A stretch of 64,000 nucleotides of DNA. Origin: Strix aluco. Its lineage: Eukaryota > Chordata > Aves > Strigiformes > Strigidae. Both the position numbers and the translations under genes were made by a program. Below the pieces are notes generated by a model that was not told the origin of the DNA, did no database searches, and worked only from the letters and a program-made list of their open reading frames with translations. Where the stretch lies: positions 13,176,920 to 13,240,919 of the forward strand of contig NC_133938.1 in the NCBI RefSeq assembly GCF_031877795.1, in the 5' to 3' direction. Below, piece after piece: positions 49,256 through 60,700 of this stretch (within the stretch, counting starts at the first letter, position 1; each line of letters begins with the position of its first letter).

Positions 49256-50576
49256 CTTGGGGAAGGAAGATATTCAGCATAGTCTTTCAGCACAGTCCAG
49301 AGAAGCCTACCATTACATGAAATGAAGTTTCTCTTTTGGTAAAAGACATAACAGTTTAGAAACTTTGACTGTAGAAAACAGTACTGTAGTGTTACATATG
49401 ATTAAATATAGCACTTATTTGGATAACATCTCTAGATGCTATGTAGATCTGTTATGTTTAAAGAGGTTGTTGCTCTCCAGAGCCATAGATGTGGCCATTA
49501 GAGATGTGAAGTTTGTTTGTTGCTGTGTTAGTAACCCGTATTCTGATTACCTGAACTGGTTGGGAGATGGGAATTTCTGCATTTTAATCCTTATTCAGGT
49601 TGTTTTCCCAAATGTGAGCCAATGTGCTTGTATTCACTTTTCTCGCTTTTAGAAAAATTAAAATACTGTTTAAAGAATAATATTTTCTTTTACTATGAGA
49701 ATCAACCAGCCAGCATTTTGTAAACATGTAAGAGCATTCCTTAAGTAAGTTTGCTATTCCTATTTTTTTTGTTTATTTTTAAATGTTAGTATTTTTGATA
49801 ATGCTGATGTTAAATTATTTGCATGCATGCCTGTGTTAAGAAGACCTTATAGTAAATAATAGAGCGCTGCATAGGCAGTATATTAGATTTAAAAGGTATT
49901 ATTCTGTTGAACACTTTTGCAAGTAGTGTCTACAACCTTCAAGCTGTCTTTTCAAGTCCCATTTTTGTTAGGAAGATGAAATTGTGGCATCTAATGGTTT
50001 AAGTGCTTCAGTGCCGGATGTAATAAATAAAGAGATAAACATCAATATCTGTTGCTTGTGAGCAGTGGTTCATAGCCTCCTGTTGTCTAGAAAATGTATT
50101 TTCTTGCCCCTTAAAGTCTGAGTTTCTGATCTTTTTCTAAGCATTCCAAACCCTTAAGCTTTCCAGACGGCACATAGACATTATTGGGCATATAAGGAAA
50201 TTAAACTCTGCTGTGAAATCAATCTTTAGTACTATACCCACTAGTATTGGATCACATCCCTGGCAGAAGAGTTTTGTTGATGAAAAATACAGTCCAGAAA
50301 CAAGGATGATGTGTCTGAAATAGGGCTGTAGTTAACTGAACATCTGTCCATATACTTTTTGAAGCTCCCTTGTCCACAACAAGTGTTCTCCATTCCAGTT
50401 TGATGTATAGCTATGCGTTCGTTTTGATGCCATGGCAAGTTAAGGTTTATTAAAACCTAGCTCTGGACCAAGGAGAGGTGTCCTCCATTCCCTTCTCTGT
50501 GGATGGACAGGTGACTTCACCTTTCTTGGTCTCAAATTTTTGTCTTCTGTCCTTCCTGGAGGACAATGCTCAGCTG
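49256..50576 (+). other. Intron 1, no exon seen
   Basis: AT-rich intron with no exon, RNA gene or repeat recognised. The 95-codon frame at 49,365-49,652 has no family resemblance. Confidence 0.45.
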
Positions 50577-50644
50577 AAAAAAAAAAAAAAAACCAAAACC
50601 CACAAAAACCAACATAACCACCCCAAAAACCAAACCCCAAACAA
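50577..50644. repeat. A16 followed by A/C-rich tract
   Basis: A pure A16 (50,577-50,592) leads into about 52 bp of A and C with a single T. C-runs are two to four long. It shares the ACCAAAACCCA-type wording of the tract at 47.5 kb. It may be a poly-A tail degraded by C substitution, or an independent low-complexity expansion. Confidence 0.85.
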
Positions 50645-53600
50645 ATGTCTGAGAAGTTTTGAGAGAATAGTGCAAGATCAGTGCAAAGTAATAGCTTCTT
50701 TCTATCTTGCTTGTGAGCAGGCTAAAGATCTTTTTCACAGAAGGCATGGTTTAAAATAGTGTGGAACACATCAAAGTCTATCACTTAAATGTCTAAAACT
50801 TTTCATTGCAAGGCATGACCTAGATTTCTCACTTCTTGCCTACACCAAAGCTTTTCTCTGCACCATGTAAAATGAGGGTTCAAGAAAAGTTGCCCTTCAA
50901 CCTGTCCTTGCAATGCAGATCCCTTTTGGAGGGGTTCTGGAGATGTCACAGGTCTTCAGGTGAGCAATAGTCAGCAGGATTCTGTTTTGTACTGTAAAGA
51001 AACTCAAGGAGCACAACAGTCTTTATGGTTTTGCTTCCAAGCAGAGCAAACTCCATGCTGACAATCCACGAGTCTTTGTACCTATTGTGCTCGGAGTTCA
51101 GAGTTTTGTTCCTGTTGCAGGGAGTGGCTTTTGAGGTACCATTTTTCTATTAGCAAAATTTAAAAGATAGCTGTAAATGGGTGTCGTTCCCGTCCCCCTC
51201 CAACCACACATAAGTAATTAGCTGTAACTTGTAGGTTTAATTGGGGAGTGTTGGAATGGTGGGTGTGGCATTGTTTCCATATCATGCTTAAGAATTATTA
51301 AAGGGCTGTAGGCACCAGTTAGAACACTTCTAAATAACTGGGATGTTTAGTTACTTAATTCAGTTCACCTTCCAGGACAGGGAATCCTTAATGGTACTCA
51401 GAGCACTAACAGAATTCTAGTAGCTGATGTTCTGTCAACAGTCCTGTTAGCAGCTCTGATTTCTGAACTTGTGATCAGTGTGAGATATGCAATATCTGTG
51501 TGGATTTGTAGGTCAGCTAGAGCTTTGTATTCAGGGAAGTTAGCAGAAACTCTTTGGAGCAGTTCCACAGAGTGGTCTGTAATCCTTTATGTGAAACAGA
51601 ATTGGAAGGTTTCACATTCCTGGAGCAGCAGGAAGGAAAATGAAGTAATGCGTATTACTTTCATTTACTGTAACGTGTCTTAACTTTAAGTCTTACACTG
51701 CTTCTAGCCGTTTGTAAGGCCAGGGAGACCTGTCTGTAACAACAGCTATTTTCTGTCCTACTAGAAATTTCATAACTGTAAAATACTGGATCTAATTCTA
51801 TTAATCTTGAGGTGATATCAGAGAAGGTCTTGGTGAAGCCTGTGATCACTGCAATAAATATGTACTTAAAGCTCCAAGATGGCTGCATTTATTTATTTTT
51901 CCCTTGCAAAGTCTCATTTTTGTTGTTTCAAGACAAACTCTCTTAGTAGTTTGTTGCATGTAGGATTTGGAAGGAGGTAATTTTCCAAATAACTTTTGTA
52001 TTTCCACTTGGCAACTTTAATATGACCTTTGTCCTAACCAGATCTCAGACTTTTTCTGTAATTCTTAACAACTGAATATTTCATTCTTTGGAGCCTTCTA
52101 ACTTCCATTCAGTTTCACTGACCTACATTTTGCTGGTTGGGATTGATTGTTGGGATGATCTAAACTGCTGTCTACTAAAGCCTTAAATTCCCTCATTTTT
52201 ATAAAAGGAAAATTATTTCTTAACTCCTTGTTTAGAGTATTGTCAGGAGGGACAAATTCAGGTGGTTTTTAACATCAGTTTTTCTTCCTGGGGAAGTGAT
52301 CCAGCTTGCATTTCACTTATAAAATAAACAAATAAAAGTTTAAACTGGATTTGCTGAGGCAGCAAACCTACGAGAGATGTGACAGCTCTGTGCCTTGTGC
52401 TGCAGGAGACCAGAGGCCAGGGAAATTATTCTTCAGGCAACTGGGATGTTAACGGGTGACAGTGGCGCTGCTGGGCTTTAAAAATGTTAGAGAAAAAAGC
52501 GGTGGGTGCTGCTTGCAGTGTGCTGTCTGTTGATCCCCAAAGTCCTGGAGGAATGTTATCATGGATTTGTACACATTCAGGAAATGCTGTGTGTTGAAGA
52601 GTTTGTTTTTTCTTTTTTCTTCTTCCCTTCCTTTTTCTACTGCTGAAGCTGTGAGGGGAATGAGAACACTCGGCAGCTGAAACTAAGTCACAAACTACCA
52701 TATGTGGGAAACCACTGTGTTTCTTTTTGCCCTTTTTTCTTTTTTTTGAGTGTGTTTTTCTTTTTTTGCTGTTGTCTTTTGGCTCAGTAAGCAAAAGCGG
52801 GAAGCCATTTTCAGAGGTATATTAAAATATTGCTATGGCTCTTGGGTGACTACCTCTGCAAATAAAATTTGAAAGTTCTGAGGTCATGATTTATAGTTTG
52901 GTAAACGGATTGAACTTCTGACTTGTGGGAAAAAGCAAGATGATGAATTTACTAATAAAAAAATAAAGTTTCATTGTTTCTGACAAATAATTTCCATATG
53001 CTATTATCTGCCTCTTGGTGTTCACAAAGGGAACACTGAATGTAAATATTACCATGGTCTGGAAGACAAGCATGTAGTAAAGGAGGAAGGATATATGTAA
53101 GAGAGAAAGGTAGGGAAATACTTTTGACTGATCCCAGCCTACTTCTGGCTTGCTTACAACACTGAGGATGTGGGTACAGAGGAAAGACTGTTGATGGGTT
53201 AACAATTGCACACATGCTCGATTAGGATTCATTCCTTAGCAGGATGAGAGGAATGTCTTAGTGCCTTGGCTTATGGCCAGCAGTGCCAGCAGTTACTGGA
53301 AGATTTAATGAAATTTCGTGTTATTAAAGTAGGACTCTGGAAAGGCAGTGAGTGGGTCTGGCATATGGAGACACTTGTAAAATAGATAACACCTTTTGTT
53401 ATAAATAGCTCTTAACGCACCTTGGTGTTTATGTGTAGTATTTTCTCTCTGGGAATCCCGCTGTTGACAGACATGCCCATATCACAACATATTCTGGGGA
53501 AGCTGTGCATTATTTTTCATTAGATCCAGTCTGTGTACACTGTTGGCTGTAGCTGATCGTTATTTGGCATGTTCATTCTGATGTAGAAGAGCCCATACTC

Positions 53601-55767
53601 AGTTGCAGTTGTCTTCCATCTAATTTTCACAGTTAGCCTCTTGCATGAAAGGGTGTCTGTGCAGTGATTTTGTTTCTTGGTATGGTTTCATTGCCTTTTT
53701 ATGAAGGTGAATGTTGACAATCAGAGACCTTGCATTTTCTTTTAGCCTTTCTTAACCCTTTACCAGTGTTCTGCAGCATGACACTCCATTTAACTCTGTT
53801 GAGGATAATTAAAGCAGAGTTAAAAGTAGTGATGTTTCATATTTGGTTTTATGAGCAGTTTTGCCTTTTTAAAAACTTTCTTCTGTAGAAGCTCCTTCAA
53901 GCACAAGGCAGAAATAAAGGTAGTTGCCATTTCAGTAGGACAGCTTAGCATTCTAGTTGATGTGTCTTAAGAACTTTCTTTAAGATACAAGAAATGATTG
54001 GTTGTCACTCCTCTTTCACTTTTACGGACAGTGATGTTTCTAATAACAGTAGATTCTCAATCACATCAAGGTTTTTTTAGTTGTTTTGTCAATGTATATG
54101 CCGAACTAATCACATTTTACTTTCTGGTATCTGAGAAGAGACAAAAAAGAAAGCTATCTAAGAGAAAAAAGCATATAGTTTTAGAAATAATAATAAGTAA
54201 GTCTGCTGGAAACATACTAACCTCGGGACTTCAGGTCCCCTTATTAAGTGTCTACATAGGAAACGAGATCATCAATACTGTGAAGTCTCTTCGATCAAAT
54301 CTGAAGTCTTGTGGTGCAATTTAGAGCCTACTGTTAATAGTATTTAAGGTAATGGTGTGGTGGAAGGTGAACTTTTGAATGACATCTGTTGCTAAAGATT
54401 CTGTAATTTTGAAGACTTAGATGTTTGATGGGTCATAATTCTTCTGCATTTTCAGTTGTTTCTCCATTCATATGATAATCATACTGCTCACAGTTGCTAA
54501 TTATTACCACTGTTGTTTAAAGAATACAGAGAGCAAAAGCATGTCTGTGACCAGAGCTTTTAGAGATGTAAGCAGTAAGATGATAAAGCTCATAAAATTC
54601 ACAGCCCATCATGTGCAGGATAATGATTAGAAAGCAGCTAAGCCTTTCTTGTCAACCTTCTAGCTAAAAGGAGAAAAAGTCTGTGTTTGTAAGCAACATG
54701 CTAGCATTTTAACCGAGATATGAATGTCAGCATTTCCATAAATCTTCAATTTAGAAAATTAAAATACTAGGGGGACCATAAAGGACTGAAGCTGATGTCT
54801 TGTTTCAGTTCTGTGCTGCTACAGAAGACAGACTGTCAAGGACATTCAGTTTAATTGCTAGGGGAAGGCAAGCACAAAATTAAAAGAATGAGTAACCCAA
54901 GTGACGAGGGTTTCATGTTCTGTGTGGATTCAACTTGTAACTCCTTTCCTCTCCCTTTCTTCTTTCATTTCTACCTTTGCTTTAGTCTTTCCATCTGCCC
55001 CTGTCCCTGTTTGCTTTTACCCACTCTTCCTCAGTAGCTCTGGGTCTGCTCTACTTTTGGTGATTATGGCAGCTTTAAAAGGCAACATGTGCCATTTTCC
55101 CTAGTAAATCTGGCTTCACCCTGGCTGCTTGCATTTGTGGCTTTTAATCAGCACCTGTCAGTTTGAAATCTGTGGCATTAGTCAATATGTTACCTCCGGG
55201 CAAGTGTCTGTGATGCCTTTCAGTTTTCACGTTCCTCTGTGCCAAATGATGCTTTCCTACTGACGTTCCAGTGTAAATAGGCCATTATTTTCTGGAAATT
55301 TCCCACTGCAAACTGTCAGATTTGAAGATGGACAATGAAAATCAAGCTGAGTCCCCTGCTCACTCACCTCTCACAGTTCTAGTTACGTTTTTTCAGTTTT
55401 CTCCTATCAGCTTGAAATTGTTGGCTGATATTTTCTTATTATTTTTTTATTAGGGTCTGGTATTTGTCAGTGTTGCAGCCTGAAGGAAGTATCACTCCTG
55501 CAGAGCTGAGTAGGGAAACACTGGAGGAAACTGTTTATGAGACAAGATAAGGAATAGATTATTTTGCACTGATTTGGGTTTGACTTCGCCTGCTCATGTG
55601 TCCATGAGAATAGAAATTCAGTGAAACAGCTTGGAAGAGAAAAAAATTACATGTCAGAAACAGGCAAAGTTACGAGGTGATAAGAGGGAATGTAATTATG
55701 TTGTAGGCTTTAAAACATCGTTTTACGTGTTTCACCATTGCATACGGCGTAATGTCTGTCAGTTTTC
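50645..55767 (+). other. Intron 1, no exon seen
   Basis: About 5 kb without recognisable exon or repeat. A somewhat GC-richer patch with four CpGs occurs at about 52,370-52,510, next to a long T/C-rich stretch (52,590-52,770). The latter explains the Lys/Arg-rich 122-codon minus frame there. Open frames elsewhere are short and overlapping. Confidence 0.45.
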
Positions 55768-55781
55768 ACACAAGAGGGCGC
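55768..55781 (+). promoter_or_regulatory. CTCF-like core motif
   Basis: The sequence ACACAAGAGGGCGC fits the CTCF core CCASYAGRKGGCRS at 12 of 14 positions, including the full AGRGGGCGC half. A good core in an otherwise CpG-poor intron is a candidate architectural site. Occupancy is unknown, and similar matches can arise by chance or in old repeats. Confidence 0.35.
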
Positions 55782-57243
55782 TCTTGGAATTTTAAAAGAA
55801 ATATTAGGCTCTATTAGGGCCTTTTTTACGTGCATGTATATTTTAATATGCCATTTCAGAACTATCATGATTTACTAAGGTTCTGTCTCAGAACCTTAGA
55901 AGGTGGTGTCTCCCTTCTATATTTACCTTCACAATGATTAATATAAATAACTATTCGTATTGCAACTTTGAACCACTAAATCCACTCAGTGAGAAGGGAT
56001 GATTTGCAACAAATATGAACAGCATAACCATGTAGATTTTGATAACAGCTATGTAAATAGTGGGTGATCACTCTTGCATAAGATTGTAATAGTTGAATAG
56101 TGTCAGTCAGAAATATGACCCACTTTTAGTTTACTGACAAAGCAAATCCTTGTATTGGCAAAGTATTGTTACATTTCTAGTACTTGGAGAAAAGCACCTG
56201 CTTTTAGGCTAATGTAAAAAAAAGAAAAAAAAAGAAACCAGAATATCTGCAGAAAATCAGAGCGTGAGGGTTGTTCTGTAAGGATTTTTTTTTTTAATTT
56301 TTTTTTTTTTTTTAAACTTATGTAGTGTGTTCAGCCAAGATCACTGTCTTGGGTATAGTCAAAACAGGGTAGAAGATCTGGCCTGTAGTTGAAGAACTTG
56401 CAATGCAATCATAAAGTACGGTGATACGTTTGTGAAAGGTGGAAATTCCATTTCCTACTGAGTTAATCTCATCTGTTGTCACTTAATTATGATGATTTTT
56501 GAATGCTTACTAGCCTGGTTATGATTCAAACTGGATGACATGAAGCTGAAAGGCAGTGTAGGTCATTAGCATCGACCTCTGATATCTGGTTTCCATGGTA
56601 AGAAATGTTAAATGTTGGTGAGAGAATGCCAACTTTCTGGGAAGACAAATGTGTTAAATCAGGTTCTAGCTTTTTGGAGCTTATGGGAGCAGGTTCTTCC
56701 ACTTTTCCAGAAATGCCCTTTCCCATGAGTTTCTTACCTCCTACCTGAACAGTTTTTAAAGGGAGAACATTTGCTAAGCAGTGTACAAACCATAGTAAAA
56801 CAGATGTTAATGCATCAGTTTTGGAATGCAGTATTATTCTGGGCCTCTTGTGACAGGCAATATTTTTCTTAATGTCTGGGCATGTAGTTTGGTTCCCTGT
56901 CTTTTAGGACAGGAAATTGTGGAGGGATCAGTCTCATCCTCACTTACCTTCCAAGCGAACTATTCTTTGTATTGCAAAATTACCATGTAAACAGCCATAA
57001 ATAATCACATTACTAGTGCTACAGCTGCACAGTCCTGGTAAGTTTGAGGATATTTTTCAGTGTCTATAAAAATAAATGATTGCTTGTAGTAAGGTATTTA
57101 ACATTCAACCTCTATTTTTCCCTGGTAATGAGTTCTGTGGCCTAGTAAGCTAATGTGTTAAAGAGTATTTGCTGTTAATTCACTTGTTTTGCTTCTTATC
57201 TTCTGTCTTTCAGATTCAGTGGCTGGTCTTGTTCTTCCCCTGT
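55782..57243 (+). other. Intron 1 with A-run and T-run pair
   Basis: No exon is seen. A-rich sequence at 56,216-56,237 (A8, G, A9, G, A3) is followed about 50 bp later by T-rich sequence at 56,285-56,313 (T11, AA, T16), so the two could pair as a foldback. The rest is unremarkable. Confidence 0.5.
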
Positions 57244-57763
57244 TCATAGACTTACAGGTCTGAAAAGAACCTCTGTGATCACCTCTGTGACCTTGCCCTA
57301 AGGCAGGATCAGCTATATTGGTCCTTTTGGAAGGATGATTGTCTTAACTAGTTCTTAACACCTTCAACAAGGCAGACCTTGCAGGCTAAACTACTGTATT
57401 TCATTAGTATTTGAAAATGTTGTCCTTGTCTTGCTGCAACTTAATCCCTTTACTGGTTATACTGTCCAGCTGGCATGAAGAAGAGTAGCTTTTTATGTAT
57501 TTGAAGCATATATTACATTGTTATCTCTCCTTTGAATTAATTGAAGTATTTAGCTTAGCCTTTCCTCATACGTTTTTTTGAAATCTCTGATCTGATTATT
57601 CTCATTGCTGATCGTGTCTGGATTCCGCATTTCATTTCTGGTTTTTTGATGTGTGATGCTCAGAAGTGAGAATGGTGTTTTAACTGATATTTTACAGTCT
57701 CGCAGTAGAACAAAAGTATTTTGTAGATACTTCTGCATAGAGATGCTATATGATGTTTACTCC
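57244..57763 (-). mobile_element. CR1 (L3-like) LINE fragment, antisense, about 520 bp
   Basis: The left edge reads TCATAGACTTACAGG, then TCTGAAAAGAACCTCTGTGATCACCT, the inverted CR1 3' end. It continues through blocks recalling CTAAGGCAGGAT, CTAGTTCTTAACACCTTCAACAAGG, CTTGCTGCAACTTAATCCCTTTACTGGTTATACTGTCC, TTTTTATGTATTTGAAG, TATCTCTCCTTTGAATTA and CCTTTCCTCATACG, and a GATGCTCAGAAGTGAGAATGG block. This is the older, amniote-wide CR1 flavour rather than the young bird type. It is heavily diverged with no open frame. The right edge merges into the T19 run and is approximate. Confidence 0.75.
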
Positions 57764-57782
57764 TTTTTTTTTTTTTTTTTTT
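57764..57782. repeat. T19 homopolymer
   Basis: Nineteen T residues at the right edge of the CR1 fragment are seen directly. It probably expanded from a T-rich spot inside the element rather than marking a separate retrocopy. Confidence 0.9.
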
Positions 57783-60700
57783 CCTTCAAGGCAGAGGCAT
57801 TTTAAATTCCAAAATAATCTTTGGACCTTTAATAGAAGTTTATTCTAGTTTTGCTGTTTTCATGCTCTTAATCAAACTGCCAGTCTGATGAGTCTAGATT
57901 TAGGTTTCCTTTATAAATCAGCTAATCGCAAATTTCTCAATCAGTTATATGTGCTCCAGTCATAGAAATTCAATTCTTATCTTTGTTCTAAAATGGGGAT
58001 ATCAGAACTGACTTTGTACCATTTTCTGTCAGTTTAATAGCATCTTAATAGTTTCTGTAATTCTCACTCCTTGCACAATGTAAATTGATAATTTTATCTA
58101 TCTTTAATCGTTAATCCACCATGAACAGGAACTGTAAAATCCAGGATTTTGTTTTGGTTTTTTGCCCTCAGTGGTTGTAGTTAACCTCGAAGCTACCAAT
58201 AATAGTTTGAATTACTCTTTTCTGCATATGTTACACTCCTCAAAATTTACCTTCATCTTGATGGGGAGTATCGAGTTCATGACTGAAATTTCTGTAGTAC
58301 CTAGCTATCTTCCTTTGCTTAACCTAAATAATTAGATGCTACATTCACATGTTGCTGCTCTACTCTTTACTTAGATGAGTGTTCTTCCATTTCAATGGTG
58401 TTTTAAATACAGTAATAAGCACAAAAACAAAATTAAAAATCTATGTTTTAAGGAGGAGGAGACAGAAGGTTTTCCAGCTTCTTGATCTGTCAGATCAAAG
58501 TGGATCTTGTTAAAAAGCAGCTTGCCTTTTCCTGTTTGTTTTACATTACCTGCTTTCACCATCAATTGCATCAGTTCTCTCTTGTTTCATATTTCCTGAA
58601 TCTTTGTTTTATATTTTCTGATCTGAGGCCCAGGCAAGCGCAACACATGAGAAACAATCAAAATGTTAATGTAATTTTCAATTACTTTAAGTCCAGCCCT
58701 AGTGTTCTCTCTTCCTAGAGAATGACCTTCATTTTTGTCCCTGATGGGAAGAAATCTTCCGTAGGCAACTATAGGCCATAATATGCCACCGGTTTTTAAG
58801 CAGAATTCCCCATTGATTTCTTCAGGGAGTTCCACTTAAAATGCGACATCACGGCAGAGCTCAGTCTAGTTACATGTATCAAATAAAAGGATGCAGTTCA
58901 CATGCATTCTTGAATCCGGTGTCTAAGCTTCAGTGGCCACTAGAGGGAAAGAGAGATCCCGGACTGTTTCCATTGAAAAAGAAACGTGGGGTTTTTTTTC
59001 CTCATTCGTTTTAGATTCATCTCTAAGAAATAACTGCTAATCTATACTAGCTCATCTTTTTTATAAGAACATTAAGCATGTGCATAAATGTTTGTAATTC
59101 TGAACTTCACTGCGTGTTTTATAGCTCTTCAACAGAAATCAGGTTGGTCCCACAAAAAGATTTCCAAACCATCAGTTCAAGAATCAAAAAAAGAGATTCT
59201 GATTAAAGAGGTGCCGTTTCCCCCCCGCCTCTCAGAGCTCTAGAGCTACTGGCAAAATATTGAATTAGTGTTGCAAACTGTTGGGGCCTTCATTTATAAT
59301 ACTGTCAGACTGTTTATGCCAGGCACTAATGACTACAGAAGAGTAGGCATTTTATGTTACTGAAAAATCTAAATTGCATTCCAGACAGGTTGACACTGAT
59401 GCTCCGAAGTGCAGGTTTGCAAGATGATAATTCCTAATCTCAATAGAAAAGAGGTGTCAAATTCAATTTTACTGAGGGACTGATTGTAATTTGCCTTTTA
59501 ACTCTAGGATACTACAGACACAATCCACTTGATTTGGCTCTTAAAGTGTTTTCACTTTTGGTCTGCCTGTACATAAGCATAGTTTACATAAGCTCACATG
59601 TTCCTTTGAGTTTCTAGTTACCCATTTCTCTATAAGCATGACTTAATTTTACACAAGCTCAGTATTTTCTGTATTTTAGCTGTCATTAATCCTGAAGATG
59701 CATCAGGAATTGAGCATGGGGATGTCTGAAATAAATCAGTGCTCCAAGAGATGGGGACTTCCTTCCTCCCGCCCCCCCAAGTAAGTATGATTTAGGCTTG
59801 CAAAAGCGTTAAGAAGGCAGGAAAAAAAATGCTTTCTGGATTGAAATATATGTCATAAGACTCTAAAAATCTCTGTGTTTCTTTGAAGGAACTGGGGGAA
59901 AAACTAGGTTTTGAAGGTTAGAGTAGTTTAGGGTCCTACATGTATTTCTGTAGAAGCTAACAGAAGCATACGTCTGAATAGGAATTGTGAGACAGGCTGT
60001 TCATCAGTGTAAAGTTTGTCCTTCACATATCCAGAATAATATTATGCTAAGTGGTTTAGGATCCTAAAAAAAAAAATAATCTGATGTTATGTTCTACAAC
60101 ATCTGTTGAGGTTCATACAAATTCTAGTCCTGAAGTGCTTCAAAGAATAGACATCCTGAGTGTTTAATACAGCTAACACAACAAACCAAAAGCTTGTTTG
60201 AATGTCCCTTTTGAAGGGGGAGGAGGAGTGATATCAGGGAAAAGTCCTAACAAGAAATCCCAATAATGAGAGATTTTGGGGTGTTCTGATAGCAGCTAGT
60301 GTAATCATGAAAAGTGGTCAGCATGCTGTTACAGCCTTTTCAAGATGAATAATGTTACACTTAAAAAGAGGCTTAGGATGAATTTACTGATAAAACAAGC
60401 TTTTATAAGGTCTTCAGTATACACAGTACTTACTGGCACTGGACCAAATGATCTAAAAGAAATATGTGCATGCCCTAAAATAGATAACTGGACTGTCTTA
60501 CGACTTTCAAAATACATACTAATTTAAGAAGAATAGATCTAGATATCTTTTGTCCTGAAATAACTCACCTAATGTCAGTATTTGTACAGTGTATATTTGG
60601 ATCACTTGTGAATATTAACATGATCCAAATTGTTACCCTGTGCAAACATTTACTAAGGCAGTGTGAGGTATAGTCTGTAGTTTGATGGAACTTAAAATGC

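Noticed and set aside
52426..52794. 122-codon Lys/Arg-rich minus-strand frame resembling a basic nuclear protein
   Set aside because: The basic run is a direct product of the T/C-rich low-complexity stretch at 52,590-52,770. There are no domains.
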